6,122 bases of DNA from Acidimicrobiaceae bacterium (GTDB lineage Bacteria; Actinomycetota; Acidimicrobiia; Acidimicrobiales; UBA10347), in the NCBI GenBank assembly GCA_003485885.1, contig DNHM01000086.1, positions 1-6,122 on the forward strand. Direction: 5' to 3'. Position numbers and translations under genes: made by a program. The notes under the pieces were generated by a model, which saw only the letters and a list, made by a program, of their open reading frames with translations, ran no database searches and had not been told where the DNA came from. Of the stretch, positions 1 to 6,066 are shown piece by piece (position 1 is the first letter of the stretch; every line of letters begins with the position of its first letter).

Positions 1-129
1 GTTGTAACGCTTGCCCCCGAGAATGACGATTCGGATCGGTTTCTGGCAGAACTCCGAGGCATTGCCGACGATTCTGAAGGCGGCCTCGATAGTGATGTAG
101 CCGACAGGTTCTTCGACGACGAGAACTAG
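1..129 (+). CDS. C-terminal end of an acidic protein, possibly DivIVA/Wag31 (5' truncated by window)
   Basis: Frame 1 is open from the window edge to a TAG at 127-129 and encodes 42 residues rich in Asp and Glu. It contains a short FLAELRGIADD stretch and ends in RFFDDEN. Most codons begin with G, as expected for a real coding frame. The same codons read on the minus strand are also open, but that is the usual shadow of an Asp/Glu-rich gene. The neighbourhood (ileS, traR, lspA, rluD) is where actinobacteria normally carry divIVA, the polar-growth and division scaffold. DivIVA proteins in that phylum often end in a similar DxFLxELRxAxxD tail. The DivIVA call is therefore inference from position and a weak tail resemblance; no diagnostic domain lies inside the window. 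The gene runs towards ileS (convergent). Confidence 0.5.
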   Translation, partial: VVTLAPENDDSDRFLAELRGIADDSEGGLDSDVADRFFDDEN

Positions 130-149
130 AAGCGACCGCTAGCGACTCA

Positions 150-168
150 CTCAGCTCGTAGTGCTGAG
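150..168 (+). terminator. Weak hairpin after the upstream gene
   Basis: CTCAGC (150-155) and GCTGAG (163-168) form a 6-bp stem around a 7-base loop, 21 bases after the TAG at 127-129. No U-run follows on either strand, so at best it is a non-canonical terminator or an RNA 3'-end stabiliser. Such U-less hairpins are common in actinobacteria, but the stem is short enough to be chance. Confidence 0.25.
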
Positions 169-262
169 CAGGCGGTGGCTCGTGCACGCACGACCAGATC
201 ACGAAACTGCTCGCTGAGAACGTCAGTAATGATGCGCTCGGCTAGCACATTTGTCGTGCCTG

Positions 263-308
263 ATCTGTTGGCTCAACCCATCAATCTCGATGAGTCGAAC
301 CAACAGAT
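263..308 (-). terminator. Hairpin immediately after the ileS stop codon
   Basis: ATCTGTTGG (263-271) is perfectly complementary to CCAACAGAT (300-308), giving a 9-bp stem that abuts the ileS TGA (311-309). The 28-base loop can fold further through CTCA/TGAG (272-275 with 291-294) or CATC/GATG (279-282 with 289-292). No U-run follows on the minus strand. The position directly after the stop suggests a U-less terminator or a 3'-end protecting structure for ileS mRNA. The stem is the longest perfect inverted repeat I noticed in the gaps between genes. Confidence 0.4.
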
Positions 309-3300
309 TCAGATCTTTGCCAGTGCGAAGCTGACGGCGTGGCCATCGAGTTCATAGACAAACTCAGTGGAATCGACGGCACCGAAGCCAAGTTGGATAG
401 CGAGCACCTGGGCAGCGAGATTGTCGGTGTGGGGTTCAAGCCATCCTTGGACTTCGGCATCGGTGGCGATGGTCAAGGCAATCCGGTCGGTGACGTCGAG
501 GCCAACTGAACGGCGGGCGTCCTGAATCCATCGAGACAGCTGGCGTGCATGACCCTCGTTCACAAGTTCTGGCGTGAGGTCAGTGTCGAGTACAACAACC
601 GCGTCGCCAGAACTCAAGCCGCCAACGGCACCATCGGTGGCTGGCTCAAGAGCGATCTCGAACTCGTCGGGGGTAAGCGTGTGTTCGCCTACCGCTGCGG
701 TGCCGTCGTCGTTCGGACTCCATTGCCCGGCGCGTGCCGCTGCAAGCACGTCTTGCATACCCTTGCCGAGTCGGGGACCGAGCAGCTTGCCGTTGGGCTT
801 GAGGACTCTGGCAGCGAATGCGTCGAGGTCGGTCGAGAAGGTGACCTTCTTTACGTTGATCTCATCGCTGATGAGGTCGGCAAATTCGACAAGAACGTCG
901 GTGTCGTTGCCAGCAATGGTGAGTTCGGCAAGTGGAATGCGCACTCCGATTCCTTCAGCTTCTCGAAGGTTGAGCGTGGCTGAACAGACTTCGCGGACCT
1001 GGTCCATAGCCGCAACCAGTTCGGGGTCAGATGGCAAGACGTCAGCAGCGGGCCAATCAGCGAGGTGCACGTTGTCGCCGCCGGTGAGGCCGCGATGGAT
1101 CTCGTCGGTCACCATGGGCAGCAGAGGTGCCAACGTACGGCTGAGGGTCACGAGGACGGTGTAAAGGGTGTTGTAGGCGGCCTGTTTGTCGCCAGGGTTG
1201 GCTTCCGACGTTGGCGCCCAGAAACGGGAACGGCTGCGGCGGATGTACCAGTTGTTCAGCGCGTCGGTAAACGATTGTGCCGTGGCGGTAGCACCGGGCA
1301 GGTCGTACGCGTCCATGGCGTTGGTGACCGACTCGACGAGTTCGCGTGTCTTGGCCAAGATGTAGCGATCGACAAGATCGGTGCTCGAAGCATCGAACTC
1401 GGCAGTTAGGCCATCGGCGTTGGCGTACAGACTGAAAAAGGAATAGGCGTTCCAGACGGGGTTGATGATCAATCTGGTTACGTCGCGAATTTCACGTTCG
1501 CTGATGCGTAAGTCGCCTCCTCGAACGATCGGCGAAGCCATCATGTACCAGCGAAGCGCGTCGGCGCCGGCGGTCTCGAGCATCTCTTGAGGATCGGGAT
1601 AGTTCTTGAGCCGCTTGGACAACTTGTCGCCGTTCTCGGCCAGAACCACGCCGTGCGCGATCGCGTTCTGGAAGGGCGGTCGATCAAACAGCGCGGTTGA
1701 CAGCACATGCAAGGTGTAAAACCAGCCACGTGTCTGATTGATGTACTCGACGATGAAGTCGGCTGGGAAATGGTTTTCAAACCATTCCTTGTTCTCGAAC
1801 GGATAGTGCACCTGGGCGTAGGGCATCGACCCACTCTCGAACCAGCAGTCGAAGACCTCCGGGACACGGCGCATGGTCGAGGTACCGGTCGGATCGTCGG
1901 GGTTTGGGCGAGTCAGTTCGTCGATGTACGGACGATGGAGGTCGGTTGGACGCACGCCGAAGTCGGCCTCGAGCTCATCGAGGCTTCCGTAGACATCGAT
2001 GCGGGGGTAGTTCGGGTCATCCGATTCCCAGACGGGGATCGGTGAACCCCAGAAACGGTTGCGGCTGATGGACCAGTCGCGGGCTCCCTCGAGCCATTTG
2101 CCGAAGCGACCGTCCTTGACGTTGTTCGGAACCCAGTTGATTTCTTGGTTGAGCTCGACCATGCGGTCGCGGAACGCTGTGACCTCGACATACCACGATG
2201 GCAGAGCCCGGTAGATCACCGGGGTATCGGTGCGCCAGCAGTGCGGATAGTTGTGGTCGTAGGTCTCGTGGCGAACAATGACGCCAGCATCCTTCAGGTG
2301 ATCGATGATGAGCGGGTTGGCCTCGAAGACGTTGATGCCGGACCAGTCGCCGACTTCGTCGGTGAATTTCCCTTCGTCGTCGACGGGCACAACCATGGTG
2401 ATGCCGTTGGCTTCGCACACTGCTTGATCGTCTTCACCGAAACCTGGCGCCATATGTACAACACCGGTGCCGTCGCCGGTCTCAACGAACTCAGCGCTGA
2501 GTACACGGAACGAATCAGGATGATCCGCGAAATAGGGGAGCAGGGGTGTGTAGGTGCGGCCGACGAGTTCTGCGCCTGATATTTCTTGCACCACCGTGTA
2601 GTCGCCAAGTTCACGGCCGTAGCGACCAAGGGCCTCGGTGCCCATGATCCAATCGGCGGATTCGCCTTCGGCCCGAACCTGGCTGTAACTAATCGCAGGG
2701 CCGACTGCGAGGGCGAGGTTGGACGGCAAGGTCCACGGCGTTGTGGTCCAGGCAAGCAGCTGCACGCCATCGTCGAGGGTGAAGGCAACAGTCAGCGCCG
2801 GGTCTTGGCGAGGCCGGGTTGCGTCGTCAAGACGAATCTCGAAGTTCGAGAGCGGTGTTTCTGCGCCCCACGAGTATGGCATGACCCGATTGGCGCGGTA
2901 GATCAGACCCTTGTCATAGAGCTGCTTGAAGGCCCAGATGACGCTCTCCATATAGGAGACGTCCATCGTCTTGTAGTCGTTCTCAAAGTCGACCCAGCGG
3001 GCCTGACGGGTGACGTAGAGCTCCCACTCAGCGGTATACCGCTGCACCGCGGAACGGCAGTACTCGTTGAACTTGTCGATGCCGTATTCGGTGATGGCTC
3101 GTCGGCCAGACACCCCGAGTTCTTGTTCGGACCCCATTTCGGCGGGCAGACCATGGCAGTCCCAGCCAAAACGACGTTCGACTCGGTTGCCGCGCATGGT
3201 CTGGTAGCGGGGCACGACGTCTTTGACATAACCCGTCAACAAATGCCCGTAATGGGGCAGGCCGTTGGCGAACGGTGGTCCGTCATAGAACACATACTCG

Positions 3301-3431
3301 GAGTCAGCTGGCCGCTGCTCGATAGAGGCCGCGAAGGCGTCTTCGTCCTGCCACTGTTGTAATATTCGCCGCTCAAGCGCGGGAAGATCTAACTTGGGAT
3401 TGACGGGGGGATACGGCAGCTGCTCGCTCAC
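309..3431 (-). CDS. ileS: Isoleucyl-tRNA synthetase, type 2
   Basis: This is a cytoplasmic class Ia enzyme that charges tRNA-Ile with isoleucine using ATP and edits misactivated valine. The product is 1040 residues, close to other actinobacterial IleRS. In order: the GPPFANGLPHYGHLLTGY block with HIGH-type HYGH at 60-63; FGWDCHGLPAE at 88-98; CP1 editing-domain signatures TTTPWTLPSN (229-238) and GTGVVHMAPGFGEDD (321-335), whose final Asp pair includes the expected editing aspartate; GSPIPVW (462-468); KMSKS-type KLSKR at 603-607 followed by LKNYPDP; then the helical anticodon-binding domain and a C-terminal RWIQDARRSVGLDVTDRI block (967-984). HYGH together with a KRLKNYPDP-type loop marks the eukaryote-like type 2 IleRS, generally less sensitive to mupirocin than type 1. 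I chose the GTG at 3431 because its product starts SEQLPYPPVNPKLDLPALE, as in the family. The open frame reaches 3869, but that extra part is antisense to traR and has no ATG near the start. No Shine-Dalgarno is visible. The gene stands divergent to traR, opposite to the usual co-directional arrangement. Confidence 0.97.
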   Translation of the reverse strand: MSEQLPYPPVNPKLDLPALERRILQQWQDEDAFAASIEQRPADSEYVFYDGPPFANGLPHYGHLLTGYVKDVVPRYQTMRGNRVERRFGWDCHGLPAEMGSEQELGVSGRRAITEYGIDKFNEYCRSAVQRYTAEWELYVTRQARWVDFENDYKTMDVSYMESVIWAFKQLYDKGLIYRANRVMPYSWGAETPLSNFEIRLDDATRPRQDPALTVAFTLDDGVQLLAWTTTPWTLPSNLALAVGPAISYSQVRAEGESADWIMGTEALGRYGRELGDYTVVQEISGAELVGRTYTPLLPYFADHPDSFRVLSAEFVETGDGTGVVHMAPGFGEDDQAVCEANGITMVVPVDDEGKFTDEVGDWSGINVFEANPLIIDHLKDAGVIVRHETYDHNYPHCWRTDTPVIYRALPSWYVEVTAFRDRMVELNQEINWVPNNVKDGRFGKWLEGARDWSISRNRFWGSPIPVWESDDPNYPRIDVYGSLDELEADFGVRPTDLHRPYIDELTRPNPDDPTGTSTMRRVPEVFDCWFESGSMPYAQVHYPFENKEWFENHFPADFIVEYINQTRGWFYTLHVLSTALFDRPPFQNAIAHGVVLAENGDKLSKRLKNYPDPQEMLETAGADALRWYMMASPIVRGGDLRISEREIRDVTRLIINPVWNAYSFFSLYANADGLTAEFDASSTDLVDRYILAKTRELVESVTNAMDAYDLPGATATAQSFTDALNNWYIRRSRSRFWAPTSEANPGDKQAAYNTLYTVLVTLSRTLAPLLPMVTDEIHRGLTGGDNVHLADWPAADVLPSDPELVAAMDQVREVCSATLNLREAEGIGVRIPLAELTIAGNDTDVLVEFADLISDEINVKKVTFSTDLDAFAARVLKPNGKLLGPRLGKGMQDVLAAARAGQWSPNDDGTAAVGEHTLTPDEFEIALEPATDGAVGGLSSGDAVVVLDTDLTPELVNEGHARQLSRWIQDARRSVGLDVTDRIALTIATDAEVQGWLEPHTDNLAAQVLAIQLGFGAVDSTEFVYELDGHAVSFALAKI

Positions 3432-3440
3432 TTGCGAGAG

Positions 3441-3446
3441 GCTAGC
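3441..3446 (-). promoter_or_regulatory. Candidate -10 box for a leaderless ileS transcript
   Basis: On the minus strand TAGCCT (TAnnnT pattern) lies 7 bases before the GTG start of ileS, so transcription would begin at or next to the start codon. No Shine-Dalgarno occurs in the 20 bases before the GTG, which fits leaderless translation, a frequent mode in actinobacteria. No convincing -35 box is seen. The 87-base gap to traR leaves little room for the T-box leader that many actinobacterial ileS genes carry. Confidence 0.33.
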
Positions 3447-3479
3447 GCCACATACCGACCATGGATCGGGATTTGTTGT

Positions 3480-3488
3480 TGCTATACT
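3480..3488 (+). promoter_or_regulatory. Extended -10 promoter of the traR-lspA-rluD operon
   Basis: TGCTATACT matches the extended -10 pattern TGnTATAAT with one mismatch in the hexamer (TATACT, 3483-3488). Transcription would start around 3495, giving a leader of about 24 bases that contains the GGAGGG ribosome binding site. No recognisable -35 hexamer is found at 16-19 bases spacing, which extended -10 promoters can do without. Confidence 0.5.
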
Positions 3489-3511
3489 CCGCCCGCTCAG
3501 GCAGAGCGGAG
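3487..3511 (+). promoter_or_regulatory. Alternative hairpins covering the traR ribosome binding site
   Basis: CTCCGC (3487-3492) can pair with GCGGAG (3506-3511). Alternatively CCGCTC (3493-3498) can pair with GAGCGG (3504-3509) around a 5-base loop. Both stems include part of the Shine-Dalgarno GGAGGG (3508-3513). If transcription starts near 3495, only the second stem would lie in the mRNA. It could limit ribosome access or serve as a protein-binding dyad. Function is inferred from base pairing alone. Confidence 0.3.
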
Positions 3512-3513
3512 GG
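3508..3513 (+). promoter_or_regulatory. Ribosome binding site of the DksA/TraR gene
   Basis: GGAGGG lies 5 bases before the ATG at 3519-3521. It is the clearest Shine-Dalgarno in the window and decides the start: the in-frame upstream extension to 3432 (29 residues, Cys-rich) is not protein-like and would run through the promoter. Confidence 0.7.
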
Positions 3514-3518
3514 TACCG

Positions 3519-4058
3519 ATGGCAGCCAAGAAGAAGCCGGCCAAAAAAGCAGTGGCCAAGAAGGCCCCTTCGAAGAAGACGGAGGCCAAAGATGCTCCCG
3601 CGCGAAAACCTAATCCCGCAAGAAAAGCAGCAAAGAAGGCAACTGTGAGTAAGTCTGCCGATAAGGCACCAAAGCCAGTCAAGAATCCCTTTGGGCAAAA
3701 ATTCATCGACGCACAAGAGGCAGAGCTCCTTACTGTCCGTGCGAAGTACATGAAGAACGCGAAAACGTGGCGAGAAGAGGCAGACAGCTTGCTTGTTGAC
3801 CGCGAGCCGGGCGATGTTCAGTTCGACGAGGAGTCCGGCGACGGCGACACGCTGCAGGTCGAACGCCAACGAGACCTTGCGTTGAGTAGCGCCGCAGAGG
3901 CCGCTGTCGAAGAAATTGACGAAGCCTTAGCCCGAGTTAAGGCGGGTACCTACGGCATCTGTGTGACGTCCGGAAAGCCAATTCCGAAAGAACGCCTCGA
4001 AGCTATTCCGTGGGCTGCTGAACGTGTCGAATACAAAGTCGCCGGATTCCGACGCTGA
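3519..4058 (+). CDS. DksA/TraR-family RNA polymerase-binding protein with Lys/Ala-rich tail and degenerate zinc finger
   Basis: The 179-residue product belongs to the DksA/TraR family, which reaches into the RNA polymerase secondary channel and adjusts promoter use with growth state. Residues 1-56 form a disordered basic tail (18 Lys, 2 Arg, otherwise mostly Ala and Pro), like histone H1 tails and like other actinobacterial members; it probably binds nucleic acid. Residues 60-95 and 112-142 would form the two coiled-coil helices, with an acidic tip FDEESGDGD at 102-110. The C-terminal finger motif [25 protein letters not shown] (142-166) is unmistakable, but only Cys148 of the four zinc ligands remains; the others are Ser151, Arg169 and Tyr172, so it should not bind zinc in the classical way. 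Some alphaproteobacterial DksA proteins similarly keep one cysteine in a YxxCxxTGxPI motif. The gene starts the operon with lspA, whose likely start overlaps its last 35 bases. The family is certain; the regulatory targets are unknown. Confidence 0.9.
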   Translation: MAAKKKPAKKAVAKKAPSKKTEAKDAPARKPNPARKAAKKATVSKSADKAPKPVKNPFGQKFIDAQEAELLTVRAKYMKNAKTWREEADSLLVDREPGDVQFDEESGDGDTLQVERQRDLALSSAAEAAVEEIDEALARVKAGTYGICVTSGKPIPKERLEAIPWAAERVEYKVAGFRR

Positions 4059-4551
4059 CCAAAACGTCGATGGCGCACCGGTAGCTACCGCCCCTGGGGG
4101 CAACATGCGGATCGTTGTTTCTGTCGGCGTTGTCGTTCTCGTCCTTGATCAGATCACCAAGATCTGGGCTGCATCAGCACTCGTCGATCGCAATATCGAC
4201 CTGTTCTGGACAGCTCGATTCAATCTGACGCGAAACTTCGGTTCCGCTTTCGGGGTCGGTTCAGGCATCGGCCGATGGCTCGGCGTCCTCATCCTGTTTG
4301 TGATTGGTGGCGTTCTTTGGTACGCCCGAACGATTACCGACCGTCGCATGGTGGTGCTCTTCGGAGCGATCGCAGGTGGCGCTATCGGAAATGTGATCGA
4401 CCGAATCTTTCGAGCCAAAGATGGTTTTATGAGCGGTGGAGTCATCGACTTCATCGATTTCCAATGGTGGCCGATTTTTAATGTGGCCGATATCGCCGTG
4501 GTCTGCGGCGCAATGGGCCTGATGTGGCTCAGTTTCCGAGAACCTGCATGA
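4024..4551 (+). CDS. lspA: Lipoprotein signal peptidase (prolipoprotein signal peptidase II)
   Basis: This inner-membrane aspartyl protease removes the signal peptide from prolipoproteins after the lipobox cysteine has received diacylglycerol, and it is the target of globomycin. The 175-residue product has four membrane helices (about 29-47, 84-101, 108-124, 154-171). The family signatures are in order: DQITK (42-46), NFGSAFG (71-77), [10 protein letters not shown] (118-127) with catalytic Asp126, VIDFIDF (140-146) and FNVADIAV (152-159) with catalytic Asp156. The start is uncertain. GTG 4024 gives a hydrophilic 27-residue leader, as actinobacterial LspA proteins commonly have, but overlaps traR by 35 bases and lacks a ribosome binding site. 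ATG 4105 begins just before the first helix, has GGGGG 4 bases upstream, and would give 148 residues. The stop overlaps the rluD start as ATGA, so the two are probably translationally coupled. Confidence 0.93.
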   Translation: MSNTKSPDSDADQNVDGAPVATAPGGNMRIVVSVGVVVLVLDQITKIWAASALVDRNIDLFWTARFNLTRNFGSAFGVGSGIGRWLGVLILFVIGGVLWYARTITDRRMVVLFGAIAGGAIGNVIDRIFRAKDGFMSGGVIDFIDFQWWPIFNVADIAVVCGAMGLMWLSFREPA

Positions 4552-5462
4552 TTGACGAGATTCTTCCCGACGCGCTCGATGGCGAACGACTTGACAGGGT
4601 TGTTGCCATGCTCGATGGGTGTTCGCGTTCGGTCGCTGCTGCTCTCATCGCTGATGGCAAGGTGGCCATCGATGGTGATCCGGTAACACAACGATCGATA
4701 CGAGTGACTGCCGGACAACACATTGTCTTCGCTCCGACCGTTGTCGAAGTCGTTGTGCTCGAAGCCGACCTCGAAGTCGAGTTCGAAGTTGTGTACTCCG
4801 ACGAACACGTCATCGTGGTGAACAAGCCGGCTGGGCTGATCGTGCATCCAGGCGCCGGACGTCCGGATAAGACGCTGGTAAACGGCCTGCTAGCCCGGTT
4901 CCCCGAAATCGATGGAGTGGGCCAAGACGGTCGCCCCGGCATCGTGCATCGACTCGACGGCGAAACTAGTGGTCTGCTCGTTGTCGCCCGCACGACCGAG
5001 GCCTACGACGTTCTGACCGCAGCAATGGCGCAACACGAGGTCGAACGGGTGTATGCCGCCGTCGTACTCGGGATCGTCGACGATGACCGTGGCGTCATCG
5101 ATGCACCGATTGGCCGCTCAACCCAACGCCGTACCCGCATGGCGGTGCTGGCCGATGGACGGCACGCACGGACCCACTACGAGGTGCGTAACCGCACCTA
5201 CGACCCTCCGGCCGTGAGTTATCTGCGTTGCCAACTCGAGACCGGACGCACCCACCAGATCCGTGTACATCTGTCGGCGATTGGCCACCCAGTTCTTGGT
5301 GATCCGACCTACGGCGACCGCAACAGCAAGGACGGCTTTAGCCGAGTTGCCTTGCACGCTGAACGACTCGGCTTCGAGCACCCCATCACCGGCGAAGCCA
5401 TGGTGTTTGAGGCGCCGATTCCTGCGGACCTTGCAGAGTTGCTCGCGCAACGGTTCAGCTAA
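4548..5462 (+). CDS. rluD: RluD-type 23S rRNA pseudouridine synthase
   Basis: The 304-residue product is a RluA/RluD-family pseudouridine synthase. RluD isomerises uridines in helix 69 of 23S rRNA; the exact sites cannot be read from sequence. An N-terminal S4 RNA-binding domain (about 11-62, [20 protein letters not shown] followed by [10 protein letters not shown]) precedes the catalytic domain. [15 protein letters not shown] (90-104) and [20 protein letters not shown] (131-150) carry the family motif with catalytic Asp137. [26 protein letters not shown] (231-256) is the second hallmark block. I chose ATG 4548 because it overlaps the lspA TGA as ATGA, the classic coupling arrangement; GTG 4524 would add eight residues inside lspA. 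It is the last gene of the traR-lspA-rluD operon and ends convergent to the Rrf2 gene. RluD rather than RluA/RluC is chosen from the S4 domain and the lspA neighbour, the standard actinobacterial arrangement. Confidence 0.93.
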   Translation: MIDEILPDALDGERLDRVVAMLDGCSRSVAAALIADGKVAIDGDPVTQRSIRVTAGQHIVFAPTVVEVVVLEADLEVEFEVVYSDEHVIVVNKPAGLIVHPGAGRPDKTLVNGLLARFPEIDGVGQDGRPGIVHRLDGETSGLLVVARTTEAYDVLTAAMAQHEVERVYAAVVLGIVDDDRGVIDAPIGRSTQRRTRMAVLADGRHARTHYEVRNRTYDPPAVSYLRCQLETGRTHQIRVHLSAIGHPVLGDPTYGDRNSKDGFSRVALHAERLGFEHPITGEAMVFEAPIPADLAELLAQRFS

Positions 5463-5484
5463 CGGCCGTCCACCTCTGGCGTAG

Positions 5485-5498
5485 AGCCAAACTTGGCT
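5485..5498. terminator. Small symmetric hairpin between convergent rluD and Rrf2 genes
   Basis: AGCCA (5485-5489) pairs with TGGCT (5494-5498) around AACT, 22 bases after the rluD stop and 36 bases beyond the Rrf2 stop. It reads the same on both strands, so it could serve both genes, but the stem is only 5 bp and no U-run follows. The rest of the 72-base gap is G-rich on the plus strand without other clear structure. Confidence 0.25.
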
Positions 5499-5534
5499 GG
5501 GCAGGGTCGGTTCTGGGCCGGGCTGGTTGTGTTC

Positions 5535-5993
5535 TCAGCTCGTTACTGCACCAATGGTAGGTGGCCACGTTCTATCGCCGTTGGCCATCTCGGCTACATC
5601 GGCCAGCGTGAATGAATCGAGCAGTTCACGCATCTGTTCGCCAACATGGCCCCATACCGCAAGCAGCACACATTGGCCTTCGTGGTCACATGCTCCATCG
5701 GTATGTGGTTGGCCGAAGTCGCCAGCAACAATTGGCCCATCGACAGCGCTGACGACAGCGCTGAGGCGAATGTCTTTGGGCTCACGGCTCAACATATAGC
5801 CGCCGCCAACGCCACGTTTTGACCGAACGATGCCCGCACCTTTCAGCGACAGCAGGATCTGTTCAAGGTATGGCTGCGGTAGTGCCGTGCGTTCGGCGAT
5901 GTCTCGAACCGATACCGGCTTGGAGCGGTCGTCGCGAATAGCCATTGAAAGAAGGGCTCTGCAGGCATAATCGCCGCGGGTGGACACACGCAC
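5535..5993 (-). CDS. Rrf2-family transcriptional regulator, possibly Fe-S or redox sensing
   Basis: The 152-residue product matches Rrf2 (IscR/NsrR/RsrR/CymR) dimeric winged-helix regulators. It begins VRVSTRGDYACRALLSMA, equivalent to the usual MRLSTKGRYALRALLxLA. The helix-turn-helix VSVRDIAERTALPQPYLEQIL covers about 27-47 and the wing is RGVGGGYMLSR (60-70). A C-x5-C motif, Cys102 and Cys108, sits where IscR has its second and third cluster cysteines; the first (position 96) is Pro. An Fe-S cluster with mixed ligands, or thiol-based sensing, is possible; Cys11 is a further thiol and His97 a further potential ligand. I chose GTG 5993 because the family starts here; ATG 6056 would add 22 unrelated residues and reach the start of the divergent gene. 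A TACGAT box 6 bases upstream suggests a leaderless mRNA. The regulated genes are unknown; the divergent gene and its own promoter are the nearest candidates. Confidence 0.9.
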   Translation of the reverse strand: MRVSTRGDYACRALLSMAIRDDRSKPVSVRDIAERTALPQPYLEQILLSLKGAGIVRSKRGVGGGYMLSREPKDIRLSAVVSAVDGPIVAGDFGQPHTDGACDHEGQCVLLAVWGHVGEQMRELLDSFTLADVAEMANGDRTWPPTIGAVTS

Positions 5994-5999
5994 ACTCTC

Positions 6000-6005
6000 A
6001 TCGTA
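6000..6005 (-). promoter_or_regulatory. Candidate -10 box for a leaderless Rrf2 transcript
   Basis: On the minus strand TACGAT (TAnnnT pattern) ends 6 bases before the GTG at 5993, so transcription would start at the start codon. No Shine-Dalgarno precedes the GTG beyond a weak GATGAGA. A -35 box at the right spacing (TTCCAT, 6027-6022) is poor. Confidence 0.4.
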
Positions 6006-6036
6006 GGCCAGACTGTGGATGATGGAACGAGCCAAA

Positions 6037-6065
6037 TTGAAACCCGTCGAGCTCATTGCTAGCCA
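6037..6065 (+). promoter_or_regulatory. Candidate promoter of the divergent gene at the window end
   Basis: TTGAAA (6037-6042), 17 bases, then TAGCCA (6060-6065). The -35 is good and the spacing ideal, but the -10 lacks the final T. Transcription would start near 6072-6073, at the in-frame GTG 6073, so this too could be leaderless. It lies between the Rrf2 gene and the divergent gene, where an Rrf2 protein could act on both. Confidence 0.3.
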
Positions 6066-6066
6066 G

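Noticed and set aside
1..129. Minus-strand open frame antisense to the partial gene
   Set aside because: It is open in register with the plus frame, which is the normal shadow of Asp/Glu codons. The plus frame has the G-first codon pattern and a clean stop.
549..983. Plus-strand open frames across ileS (549-983, 574-1164, 1065-1409, 1707-2045, 2145-2579, 2586-3362)
   Set aside because: All lie antisense to a complete, motif-rich IleRS, overlap each other and show no recognisable domains. They are GC-rich shadow frames.
241..3446. GCTAGC hexamers flanking ileS (241-246 and 3441-3446) as inversion endpoints
   Set aside because: The hexamer also occurs at 138-143 and 6058-6063, and the flanking bases do not extend the match. 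It is too short to support a recombination site.
3432..3518. T-box riboswitch controlling ileS
   Set aside because: Many actinobacterial ileS genes have one, but the gap to traR is only 87 bases and I see no T-box core sequence or stem I. A box overlapping traR would have to be coded through it.
3432..3869. N-terminal extension of IleRS upstream of the GTG start
   Set aside because: The frame is open for 146 more codons but is the antisense of traR. Its content (Leu/Gly/Cys/Arg-rich) is what the complement of Lys/Ala-rich codons gives.
5118..5450. Minus-strand open frame inside rluD
   Set aside because: It is antisense to the catalytic half of rluD and encodes nothing recognisable.
5994..6056. 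Rrf2 start at ATG 6056
   Set aside because: It adds 22 residues before the family's invariant beginning, lacks a ribosome binding site, and nearly abuts the divergent gene.
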